Positions 39,766 through 53,300 of a stretch of 64,000 nucleotides of DNA are shown piece after piece; within the stretch, counting starts at the first letter, position 1, and each line of letters begins with the position of its first letter. The notes below the pieces were generated by a model. That model saw only the letters and a list, made by a program, of their open reading frames with translations, searched no databases and had not been told where the DNA came from. Location of the stretch: NCBI RefSeq assembly GCF_000150275.1, contig NW_002060948.1:2348180-2412179 (forward strand), written 5' to 3'. This DNA is from Trichoplax adhaerens. Lineage: Eukaryota > Placozoa > Uniplacotomia > Trichoplacea > Trichoplacidae. The translations under genes and the position numbers were made by a program.

Positions 39766-40808
39766 CAGTACTATCTAAAAAAATGGAAAAATGTGACTTC
39801 AACCGATGTATAAATTACACTACTTAAATGTGACTTAAACCGATGTATAAATACACTACTTTATATCATCATCATCATGTCAAATTTATACATTCAGTAC
39901 TGTCTAAAAAAATGGAAAAAAATGTGACTTCAACCAATGCATAAATACACTACTTAAATGTGACTTAAACCGACGTATAAATACGCTACTTTATATCATC
40001 ATCATCATATCAAATTTTTACATTCAGTACTGTCTAAAAAAATGGAAAAATGTGACTTCAACCGATGTATAAATACGCTACTTTATATCATCATCATCAT
40101 CATGTCAAATTTATACATTCAGTACTGTCTAAAAAAATGGAAAAAAAGTGACTTCAACCAATGTATAAATACACTACTTAAATGTGACTTAAACCGATGT
40201 ATGAATACGCTACTTTATATCATCATCATCATATCAAATTTATACATTCAGTACTGTCTAAAAAAATGGAAAAAAATGTGACTTCAACCGATGTATAAAT
40301 ACACTACTTTATATCATCATCATCATGTCAAATTTATACATTCAGTACTGTCTAAAAATATGGAAAAATGTGACTTCAACCAATGTATAAATACACTACT
40401 TAAATGTGACTTAAACCGATGTATAAATACGCTACTTTATATCATCATCATTATGTCAAATTTATACATTCAGTACTGTCTAAAAAAATGGAAAAAAATG
40501 TGACTTCAACCAATGCATAAATACACTACTTAAATGTGACTTAAACCGATGTATAAATACGCTACTTTATATCATCATCATCATGTCAAATTTATACATT
40601 CAGTACTGTCTAAAAAATGGAAAAAAAGTGACTTCAACCAATGCATAAATACACTACTTAAATGTGACTTAAACCGATGTATAAATACACTACTTTATAT
40701 AGTCATCATCATGTCAAATGTATACATTCAGTACTATCTAAAAATATGGAAAAATGTGACTTCAACCGATGTATAAATACACTACTTCATATCATCATGT
40801 CAAATTTA
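39766..40808. repeat. Nested tandem array, 129- and 95-bp units
   Basis: Units begin CAGTACT(G/A)TCTAAAAA at 39766, 39895, 40025, 40120, 40249, 40343, 40471, 40601 and 40729 (last one partial). Most are 128-130 bp; those at 40025 and 40343 are 94-95 bp. The difference is a ~35-bp internal direct repeat (TGTGACTT(C/A)AACC(G/A)ATG...) present twice in long units and once in short ones. A CAT trinucleotide run of variable length sits in each unit. Plus-strand open frames here are array artefacts. Confidence 0.93.
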
Positions 40809-40959
40809 CGGCCATACAGTACATAGCTACAACTATTTACTGTACTTTCAGTAAGCATACAGCACATTTTGTCCCAGAACTTTTTCCCGAAAAATTTTTG
40901 TCGATTTTCAATAAAATACATATCAGTCGATAGAAGAAGAGTTCAATTATAAGAATCCA

Positions 40960-41062
40960 TTGGTACATACTGTACAGTAGTAAAGTCTACAGTACTATAG
41001 AGACTTAGTAAGCACACCGTACTCTACACTGTACACTGTACTATACTAGAGTACTTTTATGG
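40960..41062. repeat. GTAC-palindrome-rich patch
   Basis: Short block with CTGTACAGTAG, ACAGTACTATAG and ACACTGTACACTGTACTATAC words, flanking the tandem array on its right as the longer block flanks it on the left. Confidence 0.5.
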
Positions 41063-41168
41063 TTAGACGGGCACCAACATCGAGTGCGATTGAGTATCCA
41101 TGGATATTCGGTAATAAATTTACTTGAAGCTCAAAGATATTGCTAAGACTTCTATATATATGACATAT

Positions 41169-41197
41169 CTAGCTGTATATACAGTATATACAGCTAG
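41169..41197. repeat. Perfect 29-bp palindrome
   Basis: Arms of 14 bp, CTAGCTGTATATAC and its exact complement, around a single central A. It can form a near-loopless cruciform. It is isolated; no element ends were recognised around it. Confidence 0.8.
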
Positions 41198-44100
41198 GCG
41201 AAATGAAGATTTTCCTCTGTAAAATGGTTTTAGTCGGTGAACTGTATACCAGTACCTTGTGCAATGTTATGTATTTCAGATCGAAAAGCATGTCTGTCGA
41301 TTGAAGAGGATAGAAGTAGATTTATTCAAGAATCACAAACAAAACATCAGCTGATGTTGTTACCAAGATAGAGAGAGATACATCATCATTAAAAAGAGTA
41401 GATCAAGATTGCTCTTAATAAGTAAATGCATATGATGATATAGGTAGTGACATACTGTAGATCAAGACATATGAATGCACTCACTGCACCGATTCTATTA
41501 TACTGTACAATAGTCAAATGCGAGGTGGCTGTCATGACGAAGACGATATAATGAACTAATAGTAATAATATTACATACTGGACAGTATTTTACTATAAAG
41601 AAAAAAATGTGCTTATAGGACAACATACTCTACGCCCGCAGATGTTTCACAAATCAATCACTGGCGGGTATACTCGTAGTTGCGCAAAATAAAGCCTTTC
41701 CTATGTAAAATGCTTGTTGGACAGTAATATATCGTATACGCAGTCTACGTACATGTACTCGTACATGATTGGCCATATTACAATGGACACGCAGGATTAT
41801 TTCATAAATGAATTACTGCGTATACTGCTGCGCAAAATGAAAATTTTCATCTGTTCAATAATTAATTATTAGACGGTGTATTATGCCAAGTATATCGCGA
41901 CTGTTTTAGCTGCCAGTTACGTAAAAAACCATTGACGATATCAAACTTGAACAATACTGACGGATGCTAAGACTAATAATTACAAGAAGGAGTGACCAAT
42001 GACAATCCTATATCCAACTACAGTCACCTAGTCAAGTTCGAACTCGTCTGCTGGTTGTCATTAACTGGTCCGCCAATGTATAAATTAACCTATCTTTCGA
42101 TTAGTTTATAAACTGCAAAGGCGATTTATTCAGTTTACTTCAACTTAAAATTCACTGTACCATAGATCATATGGTTCCTATGATTTACCGGCTAATTGTA
42201 CTGATCTAGAAGTAGCTCAGAAAGCGTAGGGAATACGGAAATTTTTCTATTGCGTGTACGGTGGTATCCAATTGATCAGATTGTGTATTTAGGAGCTGAG
42301 GGTTAAAAATATTAAACCATCATTTCTAGCTATAATGAGCTTGCAAAACGTATATATGTATCCGCGTATAAATCAACAATTTTTAGCCATACTAAAGTGA
42401 TAAAGGTAAAGTATAAGATAAAATATTCGATAATACTCATTTGAAAGCGCTTTAATTTGTGGAGTTAATAAGCAAGAGTCTATCCTGTCAAGCGCTATAG
42501 AAACTAATCGGCCTCATTATAATTATCACATATAGTCCTAGGTGCCGTTCTCTATCGTAGTAAATTTAATTTTGATTAAATTTTAAGATCCAACATCAAT
42601 AACCAATGCTTTTGTTCTGTAATACTGAATTACTTCTATTCGATTCGAATGTTCTGATTATTTATAATTTATGATTAAGATTAATTAATCCCCCATTACC
42701 CACTAGATATCCGACAATAAATGATAGGACGACATTACTCTCAAAAACTTAGCATATCAGCAAGATCCACTACAGATTCCTGTTTCTATACCTTTATGCC
42801 AGTAAAATGGATATTGACCTTGCTATATTGTTGGACAGTTTATACTTTCATAGAACAAAAAGGGGATGAGCTTAGGGTACAATCCCGTAACTTCTTCGCA
42901 GTTATTTATTAAGTCAAAGAAATAGGAAGTGAGGACCTTGGAAATGGCTTTCAATTGGCATCATAACTCATGATCTATCTTTAGTTACACCTAATTTCTT
43001 CAATAAAATATTCATAAAGTAATTAATAATACTCAAATTGAATAAGATCTCACGAATCAGTCACTACTATAGGAATCGATACATGCAAATGCTTTCTGTT
43101 TATGTTAAAGCCAGAAAGTCGGTGCATCATTTTAATTTTACATCAGATATGAAAATATAAAGATTTAGAATATTTACCTACATTATTGTAGAATACGCAG
43201 ATTTAATATTAGACTCGGTGATACCTTAAAGTCTTTCTATCTATAAAAATGTATCACTGACAGTATTAAGTAATAAACATTAAATTATAAATTGATGGCT
43301 AAAGTTTTACTGATCATAATCGTACCATTCGGATAGTTGACGTTACAATATAGTGTTTTGGGCCATAATTTTTATCAAATTTATATATTAGTAAAGAGAA
43401 ATTATTCTAATACCAGTTACAAGGCAAATGTTTAATTGTAGTTGCTACTAAATAATTTACATGCAAATGAGATTTAACTATCAATGCAAATTCGGAATTT
43501 CTTTTTACGGCCAAGAGTTGACATACTAGCTGATTCATGAGAAATTAATTTATTGTAGAATCAAGGCTACATTGGTATTGTATCAATAAGTATTGATTCA
43601 TTTGATATGAAAAAGTTAGTGATACTACCTTATTCATTTAATAAATTTCATAGCTGTTAGAAAATATTACGATCAATCGGTTATTGTGACAAGAGTACTT
43701 TTAGATTCGAATTTTATAGGCATAAAATTTTAAATAAGCAGTAGCGCCATTTCGTGACTTGTAGATAAAATCATAAGGTAATGTCACAACTGTCTTAATA
43801 TCTAGGAGGATATTAAAAGCAAAATACAAGTAGAAATTATAAACGTTCTCATAGCGGTATAAAATTAATTTAATTAACCTTAAAAATATCATGAATATTC
43901 CTATATTTGTAATAGGTTAGGTACAATGCTTCCGCTCTCAAGCATAAAGGCACTATATTTGCTTTTAAAGAGTGAATTCCCCAAGATCTTGAAATAATTC
44001 AACTTATGTGAAGTAGGGCAATATCACTAATAATACTTTTATCGATTTATAATTCGTAGAAGATTAAAACATGAAATATTATTGGTTTCTTATTCACGTG

Positions 44101-45663
44101 GCTGTTGATCATATCAGCTGAACCGTATATGGTACATGAAATAAGAATAAATAATTCATTCTTAAATCTTTTCCGTCAAGCTGTTTATTCAAGTGTACCG
44201 ATTTATTTTGATAATTCTTCATGTTATAATCCTATCTTTAATTCTCCTAAAAGTTACTGACACAATGTTCAATTAACCTTTATTTATTTTTACTAAATAT
44301 ATATAAAACATGCTCATTTAAGAAATTCTACACAACTATTTAATGAAATTCACTATTATTGGTTTCTTTAACTGTAGATAAAGCTTTGTATTGCAAAATA
44401 ATTTTAATCATCATGTTTGAATATGCATACAAGTATCTTTGTAATTTATATATCTATATCAGAAACAATATAAATTATTTAACTGCCTTCGCGTTAAGTA
44501 AACAGTCTAATGGACGCAAGAAGTAGCAATTTTTAATTTGACCGGTTAAAATTTACTATTCTATAAAATATCAATCTAAGATACAATACGAATTCATTTT
44601 CAAGTTATTAATATAAAGGATCTAAATTTGATGTCAATCATTTACGTAATGATTTATTTAATAAAAAGTTACGCAATGAAACTACATAAAAATAGTATGA
44701 TGAACATCTATCATTTAATCGGTAAGAGTATTTTATATAAATTGGTAATTAAATCGCATGGACAGGATACAATATTTGACAAGCACCCTAAATTGTCGTA
44801 AGTACACTATATGGCTAGGATATATAGATCGTAAATAAGAATTTATTAGAACAAAATACTTGCTATTTTCTATAATTTAAGTAATCTAAATTTGATCAAC
44901 ATATTACGCAAAAGCAAGAAATAACGATTGTATTGCTTTTCATCCTAAGGAGCCTATCAGCAAGTCCATCATGGAATTAATATTCGCTAAATAATGAAAA
45001 AATTTTCGGTAACAATACTTTTTGCGTCATAGCTTACTTTAAAAGAAAATCGGATTTTCATACGTTTCGAATTCAAATCAGAAAACATTATTATGATGAG
45101 AGAGTTTAAGAATTCTTAGTTAAGTTCTAATATTCATTACAAGTATTTTTCACAATCAAAACAGGTCAGGGAAAACTTGAAACTCTCTTATTAAAGTAAA
45201 AATTAAAATAAATAGTTCTTGACAAGATGAGGAGCGTTCTTTCAGCTGGTGCAGAACTTATTTTAATCATGGTAAGTTAAAAAATATGTCAAGATCGGAT
45301 ATCTTAATTTTACTGATTTCCATCTTGATTTATGGAGTATCTTATGATGAATTATGTTGCACTTTGATGCGCTTATTTATAAAAGAATTCAAATTATCTA
45401 CCTGTGAAAATAATTCTCTAACAGTATCAAGTATAATAAAGTTTTACTTCGACTGATGATATACGCATATTTTTACGACAGCGACAGCAAATGCTTTAAA
45501 AATTTAAAAATCTATCTTCTAACTATGAAGTAGTTGATCGTATACAATTTTCAATTATACTCAGCATTGGATTATGGCTTTTAATAACTGTATAACTGGT
45601 AGAACTACATGAAAAGAAAGGTGATCTTGCGATAATTTAAAGCACTTTATTTTAGATGCACTC
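41198..45663. other. Gene-free stretch
   Basis: About 4.5 kb without a supportable exon. Open frames such as 42721-42912 plus and 43892-43701 minus are short and show no domain. Confidence 0.5.
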
Positions 45664-46105
45664 TGTCACAAACCAGCTTCGTGACCAAGATAACGTAAAA
45701 CAAATCTCTAAATTACTATAGTCTCCGGGATTCAGTATCCCTTAACTATCTCACAAGAATTTAGACGCCTTTGATTCCACGTTAAACTCAACTAGACAAT
45801 TGAGAACTACTTTATTCAACTATTTGACGGGCTTATATACCCTTCTACAGCAGTTAACATTCGCGAGTCATCGTATAAAAATACTTAGGTGAGAACATCT
45901 ACTAACTAATTTTTCACATTCAGACTACAATATGTCCATTCACAGAATCATTTCAGTGCACATTACAACGCAGCATTAGATTTACTGTAACACATTTATA
46001 ATTAGAGTAATTCGTATTGTAAGTAACTAGTAGTAATATATTATCACTATATTATATTCACCAAATTTAGACAGCTATTTCTTCACGGTAGTTCGTACCG
46101 TGACA
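45664..46105 (-). mobile_element. Solo LTR, copy 3
   Basis: 442 bp, reverse-oriented copy of the LTRs at 16937 and 36377. The flanks CACTC (45659-45663) and GACTC (46106-46110) match at four of five bases, so a decayed 5-bp target duplication is likely. The terminal TGTCAC/GTGACA and the hairpin are intact. Confidence 0.83.
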
Positions 46106-47372
46106 GACTCGTACTTCATTTTGTCACTAATAGGCATCAATCTATTAAGGAATATAGATTTCAATATCGATCCGTCTTTGAAAAGTTTAAGGATAACATA
46201 ATTTTTTACATCGATAAAATTTCACTGTGCAGTGCTATTTGTTATCGCTTTATTATTTGAGACTAGTGCAAGTATGCAAGTATAAACATCCATAAATTAA
46301 TTCGATTCATGTCGATAATTTAGATATAAGGGCACCACCAATTAATATATTATATGGATAAATACTTAGATTAAAATTGAAGGCATAATAAGGTAATGCA
46401 TTATAAGGTAACTAAATAGAAAATGTAATCTTGAGGATATCAATCATATCAGAAAATTTACTATCATATGATTGTGATCATATTGTCCGGATAGCAGATA
46501 CTGTATTATCAATCCTAATGAGTTAATCTTACTTATATGCAATTAAATATCAAGAACATTTCTATCACACCTTAGATCATTCCTTAAATTTGTCTTATGT
46601 CAGAGTATACATGCGCATGAATCAACCCCTAGATATAACTAAAATGCAAGCAGTAAAAAAATTATTGACTAAGCAATTGAATGTAAGCGAATTACTAAAA
46701 TTTGTAGAATTAATGGAAGAGATTGATGTGTTATAATGAATTGTCAGGGGGAATAGAACATAAAATTACAAATTTATCGTCCTCTGATACATTAAGCATT
46801 ACAAGATGCAGTTGCAGCAATGGTTAATGCATCTAATGATTCTCTAAAAGTTAGTTTTTATCATAAAAATTATGACAAACAAGAATTATGTACATCTGTC
46901 GCTTTTATCTCATGAAATTAGTGCTACTATCTATAAAACTGTGTCTTCTATCAAACTTTCATGAGACGTAAATATTGTTTCTTTAGATATATTTTATGCA
47001 TTGACTTTACTCTGCCATGTTCAGGTATAAAGCTTATTAAAATGATTAATTACCATATTATACTTTATATTCTGTAACTAAAGGCTTTTGTTATAATCAA
47101 CAAATTTGACGAGGGAAAAAATATAAGTACTAATCATGTTTATTCATCAACTATTTAATTCATTAGCTGTCTACTTTGATTCTTAAGACCTATGCCTCAT
47201 CGTATTTACGTGAGTTAATGTTCCTTAATGAAGTGTTTATTTCACTCATAAGGAAAAATCAAAATTTATGATAGTGATTTACTGATTTTCTGTATTAAAT
47301 ATTAAATTGATTTATTTGTTTCCTTTAAAAAATTGCTTCTCTTATTATTGTGAACTTACGGAATATTTTCAG
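46106..47372. other. Upstream region of adhesion GPCR copy B
   Basis: Should contain the missing first exon(s) of the receptor. Two short plus-strand readings, 46617-46735 (MNQPLDITKMQAVKKLL...) and 46799-46850 (LQDAVAAMVNASNDSLK), look like helical coding sequence but end in a stop or lack good borders. Confidence 0.35.
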
Positions 47373-50300
47373 CGTGCCCATCAAATTGGACTACCATCCA
47401 AAATGGCACCAAATGTATACAAATATTCTTTGCTCCTAATAATGTATTCCGCTATAATTATTATGAATCGCTCGATATATGTAGTTCACATAATGCGAGC
47501 CTTCTAGTAGTAAAAAATGCAAGCGTATGGAATGAAACCTCATGGTTACTATCCTTACCAACGATGCAATATCACGGTTTATGGATTGGTTTAAGGTCGC
47601 AACACTCATTCAATAACATAAGTAATTATGCTTACAAATGGATTGATGGCTCGAATACCAGTTTATTCCATAACTGGCTAACTACCCCTTTAGTGGGCTC
47701 AATTTCAACAGAGTTGTGTGTTGCAACACTTAGACCTTTAGGATGGAAATGGTTTCAGTATAATTGTAATACAACCTTTCTTGATGGATTTATATGTGAA
47801 AAATGTGAGTTGCATGTAGAATTATTGACAGCAGGATTTAAGACTCCTGTTAATTTAAAGGATCTAATTCCAACATACAAATAAATAGATTTTATAGATC
47901 ATTTTAAATATTAGACTACTTTGCATAAATTTAATTACTTCAGAATTGCCAATGTAATAGTGCATTTAATATATATTTATTTCGAACGTAAGCAGAATTG
48001 GAAAATATTCTTTCTGTAAATAAAACTTGCTTCTAGATGTACTCGTAGTCTTAATACAAAGGTATCAATATAAATTATATCATGTTACAATTGGATATAT
48101 GGATTCAGCTACTGCATTTACTACATTTGCAATAAGCGAGTATACTATCCTGCTATGATCAAGCAATTACTTACTGGATTTCGTTTTATTTATTAAAGTT
48201 AGCTGCAAATTCTATATCGAATTGAGGCTGAAAATACGGTATCACTACTTTCCAAGTTGACCTTTAGAAAATTTTTTTCTAAATAGATTTGGTTGTCACT
48301 ATTATATAAGCACAAATTTTTAAAGTTCTGATAGGAACTCCTGTTCACTTTTGCTAAAATTGAATACAGAAAGTAGTTCTCCACAATAGCAATTTGCATC
48401 ATGCCTTACGATTCATACGTATGGAACCTATACTTAATTAGGAGATTAGAATTTTAAATTTATTTCCGTCATAAACTGAAGTAACTCTGAAAGTAACAAA
48501 AATGTTTATATGGATCATTTACCTAAAAGCTGTTATATATTTAAGATAGTTGAAAGTGCTATGAACACACAATATTATATAGAATTTGCGTTCGTACTGA
48601 TATTCTATTTTATTTATTATTTTAGTCGCGATACCCGTGAAGATTTCGCCTGAGGTATTATAAATATATTTCCATACGGCAAAGCAGTACTACTTACACG
48701 TACAACCTCTTCCATCATATACAGTGTATAATATCTTACCAGATCCATCTTTAAACTATTCTGTCCCTTATGATCATGTATGATAAATTGAAATACATCA
48801 TGTATAACTTTGATGCTTGCCAAATATACAACGATAGACTATAGTTGATACTGCTCTAAGAATATCTTCCTAATCTTTAATTTAAATTCAATTTAGAAAC
48901 ATCTGCAATATGTATCTAATACCATTAGAAATCAAATCTATGCCAATGAGACCAGTGATAAAAGTATTGGCCAGCTGGAGGCTGCTAGTCAGCTTTTGAG
49001 TAGAACATGGGAAAATATTGCCATCAGTCGCAAAAATGATACTCTTAAATTCATTGTATTAAATGTAATTTATTAAAGATTTCTTTATAATATGTTAAAT
49101 GAACAAATTAAAGGCATCCTCAACTTTATCATTATACTGATAACTGTTAATATTAACCAAATTTTATAAATCTCATGCTTTTAGGAATCTATTGAAATAA
49201 CTCAAGTTCTGTTTAATAAAGCTGAAACTTTAATAAGGGCTGGATGGAAGAATGTAATTATATTGATTTTAAATCGATTTTTCTGCAATTATTGTTTCCT
49301 TTTTTTTCTAAAAGCCATTAGAATCTTTAATAAAATTCCAACTGTACCTATATCTATAAAGGATATTAGATCAGAATAAGCTCTCACCCATTAATTTTAT
49401 TTAATTAGGCGTTAGATCCTATCCTGGCTACCATGAAGAATCTAGAAAAGTTAACAGTTCGGGTTGCTGGTACTCCATTAAGGAATCCGATTGTAATCCA
49501 AACAACTCGAATGGGTGAGGAAAATTCAAATAAAAGTTAATATAGCCAGTATAGGAAATCTGTTGTTATTGCGTTACAATAATTGAAGTGAATTGTCTAG
49601 TATTTTTTTCGAGAAAAAGATTTAAGTACATTAATGCAGTACTTTGCACTCTTACAAGAGTGTGCATATGTCAAATCATGAGAGAATAGCTGATTTTAAC
49701 GGTTATTAAAATGATCGTAAGCAAAGATGATAATATTTTTTTGCGTTTATAGGATGTTAAAGTTGTAGTTTTACAGTATATCCTAGTACGATCCTTTATT
49801 AGATTATATTCAAAATGCAGAGCAGAAGCAGTAATCTCTGCTTCTACAATTTCTGAGTAATTAATTAATAAGTAATTTATGTATAGCTGTACTTATAATT
49901 TTTATTAAATGCTTTCAAAGGCACATAGAAAGTGTCAGCTACCAACAACTGAAGTAGGCTCTGCAATCTACTTGTTACTAAATTTAAATCAAGCAATTAA
50001 GTCGAAATTATCGAGATTTTATAATCTTCTTATTCTTGGCATTAAAGTCTTAAATTTTTTATCTTTATTTTCTTATAAAATTTAGAATTAAGAATGGAAA
50101 AAATAGACACGCCATATTCTACCTACATCGGCCTTCAAACCACTACAAATAACTGGCTTCAATTACATTATGATACGAATTTAGGTAAATATAGAATCAT
50201 TAACTTCATAAATTACATTGCCGTACATGAAATTATTATAATTTCTTTATAATGATATTTAAAACCTAATATTAAATACAAGTACAAGATAATAATTTAA

Positions 50301-53300
50301 CCTATTCCTATATTATACTGATCTTTCTAGTTAATAAGTCCAATGTCGTTGTAATTATTTACAAGAACTACAGGTAAAATCGAATGTACTCATATAATTT
50401 GTTATTTCATAGTGTTCTGGATAAGTGGCTACTATAAGCGTGTAATTTGCATTACTTGATCTGTTGCAATGAAAATTTGATTATATTCGGATCAGTGCCA
50501 CGAATATTAATATAATACGTAATTTAGAATTCCTACTTTATTATTTTCTAAACGCTATTTTGGAAAATTAATAATTATGTTTACTTTTTGCAATGAAAAT
50601 TACAGATTGTTCTCAGAGTTACCTTCGGAATCTAGCTTAGACGTCAATACCAATATCGTTTCGTGCTCTTTAGTTTCAACGATTAATTCTTCGAAGATTC
50701 AGCCTACTGAATTTCAATATCTGCTTAGTAATTACAAAGTAAGTAGTTTCCTCTTCTTAAAATATCAAAAAGCCATAAAATATATATTGGTGAATACTCT
50801 TATACAGTATCAAAGCTGTATGGATATAATAATATGAAAGTATTGTATCATCCAGTAAGTGCTGTTTAATTTCATGTTAATAAAAATAGGAACGAGTAGC
50901 TTTGAGCGACATTCAGTGTTCATATTGGAATTTTAATCAAAGGTAAGTCTTATAACTGGAAGAAACTCTTATCCGTAATATTCTGCTCTGTTAACCCACT
51001 TGTAATATTATAATATGGAGATTAATTACAGTAGCCGTTCTTTTTTTCACTTAATCCAATACTTTAATTTCAGTAATTGGTCAACATCTGGTTGCAACTT
51101 TGTTCGCCAATACTACGGAAGAACCCATTGTAGATGTAACCATTTAACCCATTTTGCTGCGTTAATGATCGTAACCAACACAACGGTACGGGTTAATCTT
51201 AGCGTAAAGAATATGTTCAAGTTATACAAACACAGCGTTATCATCTCTGATTTAATTGTTTATATGACTTTCTACAACCAACGGTAGGTTAACCAGTATC
51301 ACTCGAAAATTTTGGGAACTATTGGGATTGCGGGTGTAGTAACATCAGCCGTTTTTTTACTCTTCACTCTGATTATCTTGGTGTCATTAAGGTAAAATTC
51401 TACCATTAATTCCATTATATTATGACACTTTGCATTATGTGTAGCAATTTCAGTTTTTCGAAGTGAAAATCAATCCTTTAGAATTATTTATTGTAATTGA
51501 TTTGCTAGGAATCTACGATCAGATCGTTTTTTTATACACAAAAATCTGTGTTTAGCATTACTACTAGCCAACGTTAGCGCTGTCATTACATCGCAAGCTT
51601 ATCTTCATCATGTAAGTATTAACATTTTTATGGTAAATGACGATTGCTTAATCGAATTATTGAGACTTGAGATTGAAACATTGATGATATTTATGGCGAC
51701 CTCATAAAGCCGTTTTTTAGATTATTACCGCAATCTAGCTAGATTACGCACTTATAAATTCGTCTTGGGCTGTGAATTTTTCTCAAAATTTTGATATTTC
51801 GATGCGATAAAATTAAAAACCCCGTACTAAAGATTTTGTTGAACTATATGAGTTTCTTCACTAAATTTGTCATCAAAAAATTACTTCCTTTTGATCTGAT
51901 ACTATTAATAATTCTTGTTCCTTAAGGTCAAAACAATCGTCGTTCTACTTCGCATACTGTCTAAAATTGTTGTAAATCAAATTTTTTGTTGTTTATTATG
52001 GTGTAATATAAATTAAAATTTTCTTATATATGTTGCTTTCACATTATGATACGTCATATTCGATTTTGAATAGATAGTTTAAATTTTATTTTCATAGGCG
52101 GTATAACAGATTTTGTTGAATTAAAACGGAATATTTAAAAATACTAGTATATTACCAAGTATCAACTGTATGAATTATAACTAATTTTAAGGTTAACGTT
52201 TCGATAGACTGCATGCAAAGTAAGTGCTATTATTCAACATTTCCTATTTACCGCTGCCTTTACATGGATGCTGGTAGAAGGTCTCCACCTTTACTTATTA
52301 ATGGTCAAAGTTTTTACTTCGGGACGCAGTAAAACGTTCCTATACGTGTTCGTCGGTTGGGGTATGTTATAAGTACTATATGATCTATCTACATATAAAT
52401 GTCGACCTAGCTAGCTTATTTAAACTTAAGTTTACTCACTAAGAGCTCTATGATAAATTACTAAAGTAGTTTTGCAATGGATTCGATCAGCTGATATTTT
52501 TCATTTCGATGTTTTCTTAACAGAAAATTTCATTTTAATCATTTAAAACTAATTTCAGGCATTCCAGTAATTATAGTCGCAACATCTATAGCCATTCGCT
52601 TTAATGATTATGGCTCCAATCGAATGTAAGATAAATCAATATGTATTCTCAATCAAAGATAGGGATTAAATATAGTATACGCTCAAACTACCTCTACGCT
52701 TCATGATCTGTTGATTTAGCTGCTGGTTATCGATAAAAAATGGATTGATATGGGCTTTTGTTGGGCCTGTAATTGCTATCATAACGGTAATTAAATCGAA
52801 TGACAACTTCTTGAGTCATTTATTTTTGTTTACATCGTAAATGAGGCACCATTGAACGCAAATTTTTTTATCTATATTTAACTTTTCTGCAGATCAATTT
52901 TGTGATATTTATCCTAGTTGCCAGAATAATATGTCGGTCTTCATCTCCCGTTGCAATTGAGCAGAAAACAGCCGATTTTGCGACTATAAAGTAGTTTTTC
53001 AAGTCAATTTCACATAGAATAATTATTTGGAAGAATACAATTCCTTTTATAAAGAAAATGATACCATATTATCGATATATAGGTCAACTTTGCGAGGTGC
53101 CGTCATACTGGTTCCAATCCTTGGATTAACGTGGATTTTCGGTGTACTTACCATTAATGAGCAGACGCTATTCTTTGATTATATCTTCGTAATAACTAAC
53201 TCACTTCAGGTAATCACAGCACTTTTATCAAATCAAATCTATATAAATAAGGCTAAATCTGTAGACGGTGCTCTATTGTTCATAATAGCTCCTCCCTCCC

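Noticed and set aside
40042-40776. Three successive plus-strand open frames with repeating CDFN-CINTLLYIIII peptides
   Set aside because: They follow the units of the tandem array exactly and change frame with unit length; no gene.
39766-40808. CRISPR-like array
   Set aside because: Units are 95-130 bp, wholly repeated with no unique spacers, in animal-type DNA.
49749-49860. Candidate exon reading DVKVVVLQYILVRSF in adhesion GPCR copy B
   Set aside because: The phase of 49409-49514 joins directly and correctly to 50086, matching copy A, so this piece is intronic.
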